From contig NZ_CP048113.1 in assembly GCF_010093065.1 (NCBI RefSeq), positions 6,714,001 through 6,778,000 of the forward strand: a stretch of 64,000 nucleotides of DNA, written 5' to 3'. The DNA comes from Chitinophaga agri. GTDB lineage: Bacteria > Bacteroidota > Bacteroidia > Chitinophagales > Chitinophagaceae. Position numbers and translations under genes: made by a program. Of this stretch, positions 33,655-42,287 are shown one piece after another (position 1 is the first letter of the stretch; each line of letters opens with the position of its first letter). Below the pieces are notes generated by a model. The model ran no database searches. It had not been told where the DNA came from and worked only from the letters and a program-made list of their open reading frames with translations.

Positions 33655-34401
33655 TTATTCGCTATTTCTTACGCGTCTTTCATACTTGCGGAACAGGCTC
33701 TCCCATTGAATTTTGAGTACCCCCAGTATTCCTTCTTTCACGATACCCTTACTCATTTTGGAATATCCTTCTTTACGGTCTTTGAAAGTGATAGGTACTT
33801 CTTTTATTTTAAAGCCCAGCTTCCACGCCGTGAATTTCATTTCTATCTGAAAGGCATAACCTACGAACCGGATGGCATCCAGATTAATCGCCTCCAATAC
33901 TTGTCTTTTGTAGCACACAAAGCCGGCAGTAGCGTCTTTTACCCTGAGCCAGGTCACAAAACGTACATATACAGACGCGCCGTAGGAGAGTACAGCTCTG
34001 TCCCATGGCCAGTTTTCAGTTTTACCGCCTTTTACATAGCGGGAACCTACTGATACATCCGCACCTTGTTTGGAACAGGCATCGTACAGCCTGTTTAGGT
34101 CGGTTGGATTATGGGAGAAGTCAGCGTCCATTTCGAAAATGTACTGATATCCCTTTTCCAGTGCCCATTTGAAACCGAAGATATAGGCAGTGCCTAATCC
34201 CTGTTTACCACTTCTTTCTACCAGGAATAATTCGCCGGAGTGGGACTGCTGCAAATTCCTTACAATATTACCGGTGCCATCGGGCGAACCGTCGTCCACG
34301 ATCAGTATATGAAAGTTTTGTCGCAGGGCAAAAACCGCGTCAATGATGTTACGGATATTATCCTTCTCATTGTACGTGGGAATTATGACGAGCTTTTCCA
34401 A
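33655..34401 (-). CDS. Polyprenol-phosphate mannosyltransferase (GT2)
   Basis: A 248-residue glycosyltransferase of family 2 resembling dolichol/polyprenol-phosphate mannose synthase. It carries IIPTYNEKDNI (6-16), ILIVDDGSPDGTGNIV, GLGTAYIFGFKWAL, and the DxD-type metal site in FEMDADFSHNP. It lacks the C-terminal membrane anchors of larger relatives, as bacterial Ppm1-type catalytic domains do. It probably makes lipid-linked mannose (or a similar sugar) on the cytoplasmic face for envelope glycans. Donor specificity is inferred from the family. Confidence 0.88.
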   Translation of the reverse strand: MEKLVIIPTYNEKDNIRNIIDAVFALRQNFHILIVDDGSPDGTGNIVRNLQQSHSGELFLVERSGKQGLGTAYIFGFKWALEKGYQYIFEMDADFSHNPTDLNRLYDACSKQGADVSVGSRYVKGGKTENWPWDRAVLSYGASVYVRFVTWLRVKDATAGFVCYKRQVLEAINLDAIRFVGYAFQIEMKFTAWKLGFKIKEVPITFKDRKEGYSKMSKGIVKEGILGVLKIQWESLFRKYERRVRNSE

Positions 34402-34470
34402 TCTAGCAAATTGTTGTTTAGGAGTGCGAAATTAGTGCAAACGCCAGATAAAGTACGGTTTTTACAAATA

Positions 34471-35244
34471 TTAAATCTTTTTTAACATCATACTGTGATA
34501 AATCTCTGTGAGTTTCTGCTTCGTATTCAGCGGAAAATCAGCTTTCATCATCCAGTCATAATATTGAGGCTCAATTTTCAGCACGTCTCTTACCGCACGG
34601 CCTTTGTATTTACCAAAATTGAACATTTCCACCCCATTCTGCATGACCATTCTTCTCGCAAAGTCCACGTAATCATCTTCTTTGGTAAATTCTGCCAGTG
34701 GTGTCACTTCCGCCTGCAGCTGCTCATAACGGCTCAGCTGCGCTTCCAGGATCTCGTAGGTAGCGAGTGCATCTGCTTCTGCGCTGTGTGCGTTCACGAG
34801 GTCTTTATCGCAATAGAACTTGTAAGCTGCACTGAGTGTACGTTTTTCCATCAGGTGGAATATTTTCTGTACGTCAATGAATTTACGGTCCTTTACATCA
34901 AACTCCAGTCCTGTACGCAGGAACTCTTCTACCAGCAGGGGTATATCAAAACGGTTGGAATTATAACCGGCCAGGTCACAGTTGTCCATGTACTGACGCA
35001 GTTCATTCGCACATTGTTTGAAAGTCGGTGCATCCTTCACATCGTCATCGCTGATACCATGAATAGCAGTAGAGGAAGGAGGAATAGGCATGCCAGGGTT
35101 GATTCTTTTCACCTTGGACTGTACAGTCTTATCAGGGAACACCTTAACAATAGCAATTTCGATAATACGGTCCGTAGCCACATTGGTACCGGTCGTCTCC
35201 AGATCAATTACGGCCAGTGGCCTTTTAAGTTGCAAAGAGGGCAT
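34471..35244 (-). CDS. 3'-5' exonuclease, DnaQ/epsilon-like
   Basis: A 257-residue DEDD exonuclease. The Exo I motif is VIDLETTGT (Asp and Glu), Exo II lies in CDLAGYNSNRFDIPLL, and Exo III includes AHSAEADALATYEIL (His and Asp, DEDDh type). After residue ~180 comes a short C-terminal extension with FGKYKGRAVRDVL, a motif found in the same family in Bacteroidota. It could be a stand-alone proofreading or repair nuclease. It is separated from mpl by 9 bases. Confidence 0.88.
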   Translation of the reverse strand: MPSLQLKRPLAVIDLETTGTNVATDRIIEIAIVKVFPDKTVQSKVKRINPGMPIPPSSTAIHGISDDDVKDAPTFKQCANELRQYMDNCDLAGYNSNRFDIPLLVEEFLRTGLEFDVKDRKFIDVQKIFHLMEKRTLSAAYKFYCDKDLVNAHSAEADALATYEILEAQLSRYEQLQAEVTPLAEFTKEDDYVDFARRMVMQNGVEMFNFGKYKGRAVRDVLKIEPQYYDWMMKADFPLNTKQKLTEIYHSMMLKKI

Positions 35245-35253
35245 GACTAATTT

Positions 35254-36606
35254 TTATATATACTTTTTCAGCGAATTTACGTCCAATCCTTCATAATCAC
35301 CTGAACTCATCATCAGGAGGTTCGCATCCTGATATTCCTGTTTGTCCAGGAATGCGGTCAGGTGTTCCCTGCTGGTGAATATATTCAGGTCCGGGCGGCC
35401 AAAGCCCTGTGCTACCACATCAGCTTCCAGTGGTGGCATGCGTTTGATCTCCAGTGCATGTTTGCTGTAAAAGACCACGGCTACATCCGCTTTGTCCATA
35501 CAGCCCTGGTACTGCACCATGAACTCCGCATTCAGACTACTGTAGGTATGCAGCTCCAGCACCCCGATCAGCTTCCGGTTCGGATACTGGTCGCGCAGCG
35601 CGCTGATGGTCGCCTTTACTTTAGAAGGAGCATGGGCAAAGTCACGGTAGATGGCACAATGATCGTTCTTACCTACCAGCTCCAGCCTTTTAGCCGCGCC
35701 TTTGAAGGTAGCGATCGCTTTCAGGAATGTTTCATCACTGATACCCAGTTCATTACAAACGAGGCGGGCCGCATGCATGTTCAGCAGATTATGATCGCCG
35801 AATACTTCCAGCGCTGATTGCTGATCGCCAAACGTAACGGTTGTTACGCCATTGTCGATCACATGTGGCGGAATATCATAAGGTACCAGTTTCAGGTGAA
35901 GCCCTTCAGCCTGCACCAGTTTAACCAGTTCCGGATCGGTATTGTTGTAAATGAGCGTGCTGCCGGCTTTCATCGTGCGGAGGAAAATGGCGAACTGCTC
36001 CAGGTAGTTCTCGAAGGTGGGGAACACATTGATATGATCCCAGGCTATACCGGTCAGTACCGCCACGTGTGGATGCAGGAAATGGAACTTGGGCCGCTTT
36101 TCAATGATGGAGGCCGGATATTCATCGCCTTCACAAACGATCACAGGGGCATCTGTAATGTTTACAGACTGCGCAAATCCTGCCAGGCGGGCACCCACCA
36201 GGTAGTCGAATGCCTGACCTGCCTGCTGCAGCACGTGCATGATCATCGCTGTAGTCGTCGTTTTACCATGACTGCCGCCAACGACCACTCTCTTCTTCTC
36301 CAGACTTTCCTGGTATATATACTCAGGGAAAGAATAGATCTTCAGTCCCAGTTCTTTTGCTTTGAGCAGCTCGGGATTGTCTGCGCGGGCATGCATACCC
36401 AGGATAACAGCGTCCAGATCAGCCGTGATACGGCTTTCATCCCAACCCATAGATGCCGGTAATATGCCGGCCTGCGCCAGATTGCCCTTTGCAGGCTCAT
36501 ATATCTCGTCATCACTGCCAGTTACCTGGTAACCTTTGATTTTCAGTGCGATAGCTAACTGGTGCATCACACTGCCACCCACGGCGATAAAATGTACTTT
36601 TGCCAT
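35254..36606 (-). CDS. mpl: UDP-MurNAc:L-Ala-gamma-D-Glu-meso-DAP ligase
   Basis: Murein peptide ligase that re-attaches recycled tripeptide to UDP-MurNAc. Mur-ligase architecture in 450 residues: N-terminal Rossmann-like FIAVGGSVMHQLAIALKIKG, ATP-binding GGSHGKTTTTAMI (about 109-121), a central domain with GIAWDHINVFP, and a C-terminal domain with YRDFAHAPSKVKATI. The GSVMHQLAI start (where MurC has GIGMSGIA) separates Mpl from MurC. It heads the leftward run to the S9 peptidase. Confidence 0.9.
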   Translation of the reverse strand: MAKVHFIAVGGSVMHQLAIALKIKGYQVTGSDDEIYEPAKGNLAQAGILPASMGWDESRITADLDAVILGMHARADNPELLKAKELGLKIYSFPEYIYQESLEKKRVVVGGSHGKTTTTAMIMHVLQQAGQAFDYLVGARLAGFAQSVNITDAPVIVCEGDEYPASIIEKRPKFHFLHPHVAVLTGIAWDHINVFPTFENYLEQFAIFLRTMKAGSTLIYNNTDPELVKLVQAEGLHLKLVPYDIPPHVIDNGVTTVTFGDQQSALEVFGDHNLLNMHAARLVCNELGISDETFLKAIATFKGAAKRLELVGKNDHCAIYRDFAHAPSKVKATISALRDQYPNRKLIGVLELHTYSSLNAEFMVQYQGCMDKADVAVVFYSKHALEIKRMPPLEADVVAQGFGRPDLNIFTSREHLTAFLDKQEYQDANLLMMSSGDYEGLDVNSLKKYI

Positions 36607-36700
36607 ATAATTTTAGCCAGATACCTGCGTTTTATCTTTATATTTATATGTCTAAGGGAAAAAGGAATGATATTATAGACAAATTCTTTAATATAAATTT

Positions 36701-36708
36701 TATATTTG
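36701..36708 (+). promoter_or_regulatory. Candidate -7 box for lipoprotein-ytxJ
   Basis: TATATTTG matches TAnnTTTG, about 51 bases before the lipoprotein start. The -33 element is unclear. Confidence 0.45.
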
Positions 36709-36758
36709 CAAAGTAACGTCAAAAATTGGCGATTAAAAAAGTGATATCACCATTCCCT

Positions 36759-36941
36759 ATGAAATTTCATTATTCAACTAAACATCCCTTTATGCAAGTA
36801 TCTTATCTGAAAGTTTTGGGCGGCGCGTGCCTTTTCTTTATCTTTGCGGCTTTCTTAACTTCTTGTGCATCACAGAATAAGTTGGGTTGTCCGATGAAAA
36901 TTAGTAAAGTGGCGCACGGGGCAAACGTGAAGGATTGTTAA
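36759..36941 (+). CDS. Small lipoprotein
   Basis: A 60-residue protein (from the ATG giving MKFHYSTKHPFM) with a basic/polar start, hydrophobic core (GGACLFFIFAAF) and lipobox LTSC followed by ASQNKLGCPMKISK. The Cys would be lipidated and the mature part is only about 25 residues. A TTG start further upstream is less likely. Its stop codon shares one base with the ytxJ start, indicating translational coupling. Function unknown. Confidence 0.7.
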   Translation: MKFHYSTKHPFMQVSYLKVLGGACLFFIFAAFLTSCASQNKLGCPMKISKVAHGANVKDC

Positions 36942-37270
36942 TGAACTGGATAGCACTTACGACTGAGCATCAGTTATCAGAAATAAAAGAATCTTCAGTA
37001 ACCAGACCGGTAGTTATCTTCAAACACAGTACGCGTTGTTCGATCAGTGCAATGGCGAAAGCCAGGCTGGAGAAAGCTGCTGCTCCGGAAACAATTGACT
37101 TTTATTATCTCGATCTCATCAAATTCAGAGACATTTCAAACAGGATCGCAGCAGATTTTAACGTTGAACATGAATCACCGCAAATACTGCTCATCCGCAA
37201 CGGGGAATGCGTTTACGATGAAAGCCATAGCGGTATCACTATGGACGATATTGTGGATAAGTCTAACTAA
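36941..37270 (+). CDS. ytxJ: YtxJ-like bacillithiol-system thioredoxin-fold protein
   Basis: A 109-residue protein of the YtxJ/DUF2847 family, which has been linked to bacillithiol redox chemistry as a monothiol bacilliredoxin. The FKHSTRCSISAMAKARLE segment carries the single active-site Cys. LRISNRIAADFNVEHESPQ-like sequence with its cis-Pro-like Pro (ESPQILLIRNG) follows. It overlaps the preceding lipoprotein stop by one base (TAATG). This implies that the organism makes bacillithiol, which is known in Bacteroidota. Confidence 0.85.
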   Translation: MNWIALTTEHQLSEIKESSVTRPVVIFKHSTRCSISAMAKARLEKAAAPETIDFYYLDLIKFRDISNRIAADFNVEHESPQILLIRNGECVYDESHSGITMDDIVDKSN

Positions 37271-37305
37271 GGCAGCATTTTTCGCTATTTATCCAAAGAA
37301 TTTAG

Positions 37306-37332
37306 TACCGGCCTTATGGCCGGTATTTTTTT
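37306..37332 (+). terminator. Intrinsic terminator after ytxJ
   Basis: TACCGGCC / GGCCGGTA with a 4-base loop, followed by eight T. Confidence 0.88.
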
Positions 37333-37337
37333 TGACC

Positions 37338-37345
37338 TAGCTTTG
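37338..37345 (+). promoter_or_regulatory. Candidate -7 box for ubiX-aroQ
   Basis: TAGCTTTG, 20 bases before the ubiX start and directly after a terminator. The -33 position falls inside the terminator stem and does not match. Confidence 0.4.
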
Positions 37346-37365
37346 TATCCTATTAAGCTGAGAGA

Positions 37366-37932
37366 ATGAAACATCGTATAGTTGTAGCGGTTACGGGTGC
37401 CAGCGGAGCCATCTACGCCAGGCAGTTACTGAATAAATTGCAGGCGGCTTCCGCACAGACGGACCAGGTAGCACTGGTGCTGACCAATAATGCCCGTACC
37501 GTATGGCAAACAGAGCTGGGTACAGACGACTACAAACAATTACCTTTTAAGACGTATTCACAACAGGACTTCCATGCGCCCTTCGCCTCAGGCTCCGGCA
37601 GGTTCGATACCATGATCATCTGCCCCTGCTCCATGGGCACCCTGGGCCGCATCGCCACCGGTATCTCCAATGACCTGATCACCCGGGCAGCAGACGTTGT
37701 CCTGAAAGAAAGAAGAAAACTGATCTGCGTAGTAAGGGAAACCCCCTATAACCTGATGCATATTAAAAATATGATGACGGTGACGGAGGCTGGCGGCATT
37801 ATCTGCCCTGCCACTCCTTCCTTTTACAGTGTGCCTAAAAGCATAGAAGAGGTGGCGGCTACCGTCGTGGACCGTGTACTGGACCTTGCAGGCATCGAAC
37901 AACAAACCTTCCGCTGGGGAGGCGATCAGTAA
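37366..37932 (+). CDS. ubiX: UbiX-type flavin prenyltransferase
   Basis: Makes prenylated FMN, the cofactor of UbiD-type decarboxylases. A 188-residue protein with AVTGASGAIYARQLL near the start, MIICPCSMGTLGRIATGISNDLITRAADVVLKERRKLICVVRETPYNLMHIKNM in the middle and AGGIICPATPSFYSVPKS. These are diagnostic UbiX segments. No ubiD is in the window. It is followed by aroQ at 44 bases. Confidence 0.92.
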   Translation: MKHRIVVAVTGASGAIYARQLLNKLQAASAQTDQVALVLTNNARTVWQTELGTDDYKQLPFKTYSQQDFHAPFASGSGRFDTMIICPCSMGTLGRIATGISNDLITRAADVVLKERRKLICVVRETPYNLMHIKNMMTVTEAGGIICPATPSFYSVPKSIEEVAATVVDRVLDLAGIEQQTFRWGGDQ

Positions 37933-37976
37933 TAATATTCACTATCACCAGACACCTCATTTGAATCGCCAATTAT

Positions 37977-38390
37977 ATGCAGATAGCCATCATTAACGGA
38001 CCTAATTTAAATCTCCTGGGAAAACGGGAGCCGGGTATCTATGGAAATGAGTCTTTCGAATCTTATTTCGAAAAACTGAAAGCACAATACCCTAACGTAC
38101 AGCTGACCTATTTCCAGAGCAATATCGAAGGGGAAATGATCAACCATCTGCATGAAATAGGCTTCTCCTTTGATGGTATCCTGCTGAATGCCGGCGGATA
38201 CACCCACACCTCCGTGGCACTGCGCGATGCCATCTCCGCTATCAAAACACCGGTACTGGAGGTGCATATCAGTAACATCCACGCCAGAGAAGAGTTCCGC
38301 CATAAAAGTATGATCGCACCGGTGTGTGTCGGTAGCATCTGCGGACTGGGAATGAAGGGATATGCGCTGGGGATAGGATATTTTCTTTAG
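37977..38390 (+). CDS. aroQ: Type II 3-dehydroquinate dehydratase
   Basis: Third step of the shikimate pathway. A 137-residue, dodecamer-forming family: IINGPNLNLLGKREPGIYG (with the active-site Tyr), QSNIEGEMINHLHE, ILNAGGYTHTSVALRDAI, VEVHISNIHAREEFRHKSM and the C-terminal GLGMKGYALG. All hallmark residues are present. Confidence 0.95.
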   Translation: MQIAIINGPNLNLLGKREPGIYGNESFESYFEKLKAQYPNVQLTYFQSNIEGEMINHLHEIGFSFDGILLNAGGYTHTSVALRDAISAIKTPVLEVHISNIHAREEFRHKSMIAPVCVGSICGLGMKGYALGIGYFL

Positions 38391-38391
38391 C

Positions 38392-38529
38392 ATCAGGAAT
38401 TGGAGATCAGGATTAGGAATGTTGCTACAATGATCTCCCATGAATAAAGAGCGCTCATGATTTAACTATCATGAGCGCTCCTGCTTTTATGTAAGTCTGT
38501 TATCAGAAAAAATTCCTGATCCCTAATTA
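38392..38529. repeat. Heptamer-built inverted repeat around a terminator
   Basis: Left arm 38392-38420 (AATC/AATTAGG-type units) and right arm 38511-38529 (AATTCCTGATCCCTAATTA). The loop holds the strong hairpin at 38449-38480. Confidence 0.55.
38449..38480. terminator. Terminator hairpin between aroQ and M42 peptidase genes
   Basis: A 13-bp perfect stem GAGCGCTCATGAT / ATCATGAGCGCTC with a 6-base loop, between convergent genes. There is no long T-run. Confidence 0.7.
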
Positions 38530-38531
38530 AC

Positions 38532-39632
38532 TCACAGGTATTTAAAATTCGTTTTCGGCGTAATGTTCAGCAGCGTCTGATAGATCAGCTGAATAGTGTT
38601 CTCAATGTCATCACGTTTGATCATCTCTACCGTCGTATGCATATAACGTAGTGGAATGCTGATCAGTGCTGATGGTGTGCCATCATTAGAATAAGCAAAA
38701 GCATCCGTATCGGTACCTGTGCTGCGGCTTACAGCATGACGCTGGAACGGAATATCGTTCTTCTCTGCTGTCCTGATGATCAGATCGCGCAGGATGTTGT
38801 GTACCGCCGGACCATATGTGATGCTTGGACCTGATCCGCAACGGATCTCACCTTCAATATTCTTGTTGATCATTGGTGTAGTGGTATCGTGCGTTACGTC
38901 CGTAATGATCGCTACATCGGCTTTGATACGTTTAGCGATCATCTCTGCACCACGTAGCCCTACTTCTTCCTGTACCGCGTTTACGATGTACAATCCGAAA
39001 GGCAGGGATTGTTTCTTCTCTTTCAGCATACGTGCTACTTCGGCAATCATGAAACCACCGATACGGTTATCCAGTGCACGACAGATAAAGTAGTCGTAGT
39101 TCAGCTCTTCAAAGCCATCTTCAAACGTTACCACGCAACCTACATGGATACCCAGGTCTTCCACTTCTTTCCGGTTACGGGCGCCGCAATCCAGGAAGAT
39201 GTTCTCTACCTTCGGCTGCGGATCTTTTCCCTCCGTACTGCGTAAGCGGGTGTGAATAGCAGGCCAGCCAAACACAGCTTTTACGATGCCTTTTTCTGTA
39301 TGGATATTTACGCGTTTGGATGGAGCGATCTGCTGATCGGAACCACCATTACGGATAACATATATCAGACCTTCAGGTGAAATGTAATTCACAAACCAGG
39401 AGATCTCATCAGCATGCGCTTCAATCACCACTTTAAACGGCGCCTTCGGATTGATGACACCGACTGCCGACCCGTACGCGTCCACAAAATGCTCATCAAT
39501 ATATGGCTGCAGATAGTTCAGCCACATTTTCTGTCCTTCTTTCTCAAATCCGGTTGGAGATGGATTGTTGAGGTAATTCCGGAGGAACGTTAGCGCCTCT
39601 TTACTGAGTATGGATTTTTGCTTTTTGGCCAT
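38532..39632 (-). CDS. M42-family metallo-aminopeptidase
   Basis: A 366-residue di-zinc aminopeptidase (glutamyl aminopeptidase/cellulase M family). Visible metal/catalytic segments: IEAHADEISW, CRALDNRIGG, NAVQEEVGLRG (the Glu pair), IITDVTHDTT and IPLRYMHTTVEM. Usually a cytoplasmic tetrahedral dodecamer trimming peptides. It has its own promoter within the 3' end of the gene upstream. Confidence 0.92.
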   Translation of the reverse strand: MAKKQKSILSKEALTFLRNYLNNPSPTGFEKEGQKMWLNYLQPYIDEHFVDAYGSAVGVINPKAPFKVVIEAHADEISWFVNYISPEGLIYVIRNGGSDQQIAPSKRVNIHTEKGIVKAVFGWPAIHTRLRSTEGKDPQPKVENIFLDCGARNRKEVEDLGIHVGCVVTFEDGFEELNYDYFICRALDNRIGGFMIAEVARMLKEKKQSLPFGLYIVNAVQEEVGLRGAEMIAKRIKADVAIITDVTHDTTTPMINKNIEGEIRCGSGPSITYGPAVHNILRDLIIRTAEKNDIPFQRHAVSRSTGTDTDAFAYSNDGTPSALISIPLRYMHTTVEMIKRDDIENTIQLIYQTLLNITPKTNFKYL

Positions 39633-39654
39633 TACTGTAATGTTAATTGTGCTG

Positions 39655-39684
39655 CAAAAGTAAGTGTTTGGCTGCTTACAGCAA
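39655..39684 (-). promoter_or_regulatory. Promoter of the M42 peptidase gene
   Basis: On the minus strand TTG (39684-39682), a 19-base spacer, then TACTTTTG (39662-39655). This is a good match to the Bacteroidota consensus; it overlaps the last codons of the UbiA-like gene. Confidence 0.55.
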
Positions 39685-40521
39685 GCCAGGTATTGTCAGA
39701 ATGAAATGAAGCAGCGAAGAGAGCATCACCATCCCGTCTACAACAAAGTAATAGAAATGATCAGAGCGGTCTTTCAGCGCATATCGTGTAATCAGTGCGG
39801 TAATCACCACTGGTGCCAGGAGTATCCCTGTCAGCAGCCAGTTATCGATAGGATAGAGTGCTAATGCAAAGATGGCGGAGAATGCCAGGGAAGCAATATA
39901 TAATTTTTTGAGATTACGCGTACTCAGCCAGGTGATCAGTGACCGGATACCTTCCTTTTTGTCAGACTCGAGGTCCCTGTAATCAAAAAGGATACACAGG
40001 GCATATACGAGGAAGAAGCGGTGCAGGGCAAACCACAGCACATTGTGCGAATAAGGCTGTTGTTCTATCAACAGCGGCAATACGGTAGTTACATAGATCC
40101 ATACGCTTGTCAGAAAAATAGTCTTTCCAACAGCGATCTTCCGCAGCCATACAAATATCCGCTGTGGCAGTTTAGGTGCAGAATAGAGAAAGGTCAGCAC
40201 GGCTGCGCCTCCCATAGGCAACCAGTGTTCCCTCAGCAGCCAGAAGCCATACAATGCCCCGATACCACTGATGGCTACCAGTGATAACTGCAGCGTCTTG
40301 TGCCTTGCTCCCCATAGGATGCGTTCAGATGTAGAATAGTCTGCCGGAGTGAGATACCAGTGAAAGTTATAGCTGCACATGGTTGCGCAGAACACGAAAG
40401 CGTAGTAGGTGTAATTGATCTGCTCAATATGTAAAAGTGCATTTGTCTGCCATATCATCACTATGGCAATACAACCCACATAGATGGAAGAAAAAAGGAT
40501 AAAATTGAACAAACCACGCAT
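39676..40521 (-). CDS. UbiA-superfamily-like integral membrane protein
   Basis: A 281-residue protein with about nine membrane helices. The second prenyl-diphosphate/Mg motif of UbiA proteins can be seen as LFDYRDLESDKKEGIRSL (about 193-210). The first Asp-rich motif (usually NDxxDxxxD) is replaced by MCSYNFHWYLTPADYST, which has only one Asp. It is therefore a diverged relative whose prenyltransferase activity is uncertain. Its neighbours (acyl-CoA carboxylase, M42 peptidase) give no hint. Confidence 0.65.
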   Translation of the reverse strand: MRGLFNFILFSSIYVGCIAIVMIWQTNALLHIEQINYTYYAFVFCATMCSYNFHWYLTPADYSTSERILWGARHKTLQLSLVAISGIGALYGFWLLREHWLPMGGAAVLTFLYSAPKLPQRIFVWLRKIAVGKTIFLTSVWIYVTTVLPLLIEQQPYSHNVLWFALHRFFLVYALCILFDYRDLESDKKEGIRSLITWLSTRNLKKLYIASLAFSAIFALALYPIDNWLLTGILLAPVVITALITRYALKDRSDHFYYFVVDGMVMLSSLLHFILTIPGLL

Positions 40522-40531
40522 GGCCCAAGAT

Positions 40532-40595
40532 AATTAGGAATTAGGAATTCGAACGCGAAGATCGGTGTAGAAATTTTAATTCCTAATTCCTAATT
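40532..40595. repeat. Heptamer-built inverted repeat, best copy
   Basis: Perfect 18-bp arms: AATTAGGAATTAGGAATT at 40532-40549 and its complement at 40578-40595, with a 28-base loop. Each arm is two and a half copies of the heptamer AATTAGG. It lies between the carboxylase gene stop and the UbiA-like gene start. Confidence 0.75.
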
Positions 40596-40609
40596 CCCTT
40601 ATTCCTGAT

Positions 40610-42148
40610 TTACAAAGGAATGTTGCCGTGCTTTTTCCTGGGCAGGGTCACTACCTTATTTTCCAGCATTGCATAACCCTTAATAAGTTTAATACGTGTC
40701 TGATCGGGGATGATCACTTCATCTATATACCCTTTTTCTGCAGCCAGATAAGGGTTGGCAAAGCGTTCCGTGTACTCGGCTACCAGTTCGTTCATACGGG
40801 CTTCCGGATCTGGTGCTGCGTCAATCTCTTTCTTGTAGATGATCTCTACGGCTCCTTTAGGCCCCATTACGGCTATTTCTGCCTGAGGAAAAGCGAAGTT
40901 GAGATCGGCGCCGATATGTTTGGAGTTCATCACACAATAGGCCCCGCCATAGGCTTTACGGGTGGTAACGGTGATCTTGGGTACTGTTGCCTCACTTAAT
41001 GCAAACAGGAGCTTGGCGCCATTGGTGATAATGCCGTTCCATTCCTGGTCAGTGCCTGGCAGGAAGCCGGGTACATCTACCAGTACCAGCAATGGTATAT
41101 TAAAGGCATCGCAGAAGCGGGTAAAGCGGGCGCCCTTCACAGATGCATGGATGTCGAGTACGCCGGCAAGATGGGCAGGCTGATTGGCAACTATACCAAT
41201 ACTCCTGCCTGCAATACGGGCAAAACCTACGATGATATTCTCTGCAAAATCTTTATGTACTTCCAGGAAGCTGTCTGTATCTGTCAGTTCACTGATCACT
41301 TCTTTCATGTCATACGGCTGATTGGAGCTGTCAGGAATGATCGTATTCAGCACCGGCCGCACTTCATCTTTACCCTCGTAAGGATAAACAGGGGCATCCT
41401 CTTCACAGTTCTGTGGCATATAGCTCAGCAACTGCCGGATATTACGGATACACTCCACTTCATTGCTGCAGGCGAAGTGTGTCACCCCGCTTTTTACCGC
41501 ATGGGTATGTGCCCCGCCCAGTTCTTCGGAAGTCACTTCTTCGTGTGTTACGGTCTTCACCACGTTAGGACCGGTCACGAACATATAGGATGTCTCTTCG
41601 ACCATCAATATGAAGTCTGTGATAGCAGGGGAGTATACCGCCCCGCCCGCACAGGGGCCCATTACGGCAGAGATCTGTGGGATGACGCCGGAGGCCCGGG
41701 TATTGCGATAGAAAATATCTGCATAACCACCCAGGCTAACCACTCCTTCCTGGATACGGGCGCCACCGCTGTCATTGAGTCCGATGACCGGCGCACCGTT
41801 CTGCATGGCGAGGTCCATGATCTTACAGATCTTACGTGCATGCGGTTCAGAGAGGCTACCGCCATAGACGGTAAAGTCCTGTGAGAAAACATATACAAGT
41901 CTGCCATTCACCGTACCATACCCGGTGACCACCCCATCTCCGGGAAACTGTTCCTGGTCGGTGGTCATCCCACGGTTACGGTTATGCACAAACATATCAA
42001 ATTCTTCAAAGGAGCCTTCGTCGAGTAGAAGTTGTAGTCTTTCCCTTGCGGTCAGTTTGCCTTTTTTGTGCTGAGATGCAATACGGGCTTCGCCGCCACC
42101 AACGATGGCTGTAGCGATCTTGTTCTGGAGTTCGTGGAATTTGTCCAT
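40610..42148 (-). CDS. pccB: Acyl-CoA carboxylase beta subunit (propionyl/methylmalonyl type)
   Basis: Carboxyltransferase subunit of a biotin-dependent acyl-CoA carboxylase, 512 residues. N-terminal and C-terminal crotonase-like halves are present: [58 protein letters not shown], then [30 protein letters not shown] and [15 protein letters not shown]. It transfers carboxyl from biotin to propionyl-CoA, or takes part in methylmalonyl-CoA decarboxylation. No biotin-carrier or carboxylase gene is adjacent, so the partner and direction are open. Confidence 0.9.
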   Translation of the reverse strand: MDKFHELQNKIATAIVGGGEARIASQHKKGKLTARERLQLLLDEGSFEEFDMFVHNRNRGMTTDQEQFPGDGVVTGYGTVNGRLVYVFSQDFTVYGGSLSEPHARKICKIMDLAMQNGAPVIGLNDSGGARIQEGVVSLGGYADIFYRNTRASGVIPQISAVMGPCAGGAVYSPAITDFILMVEETSYMFVTGPNVVKTVTHEEVTSEELGGAHTHAVKSGVTHFACSNEVECIRNIRQLLSYMPQNCEEDAPVYPYEGKDEVRPVLNTIIPDSSNQPYDMKEVISELTDTDSFLEVHKDFAENIIVGFARIAGRSIGIVANQPAHLAGVLDIHASVKGARFTRFCDAFNIPLLVLVDVPGFLPGTDQEWNGIITNGAKLLFALSEATVPKITVTTRKAYGGAYCVMNSKHIGADLNFAFPQAEIAVMGPKGAVEIIYKKEIDAAPDPEARMNELVAEYTERFANPYLAAEKGYIDEVIIPDQTRIKLIKGYAMLENKVVTLPRKKHGNIPL

Positions 42149-42163
42149 AAAACAAATATAAAT

Positions 42164-42246
42164 GAATTAGGAATTAGGAGTTAAGAAATAGGAATTGAGC
42201 TGATATTAAAGGCTCAATTCCTGTTTCCTAATTCCCAATTCCTATT
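42164..42246. repeat. Heptamer-built inverted repeat, longest copy
   Basis: Left arm 42164-42200 (GAATTAGGAATTAGGAG..., ending in AGGAATTGAGC); right arm 42212-42246 begins GCTCAATTCCT. The inner 11 bp are perfect. It is followed at 42263-42278 by two tandem ATCTTAAT units. Confidence 0.7.
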
Positions 42247-42287
42247 ATCTTAAGATCTTATTATCTTAATATCTTAATATCTCACTA

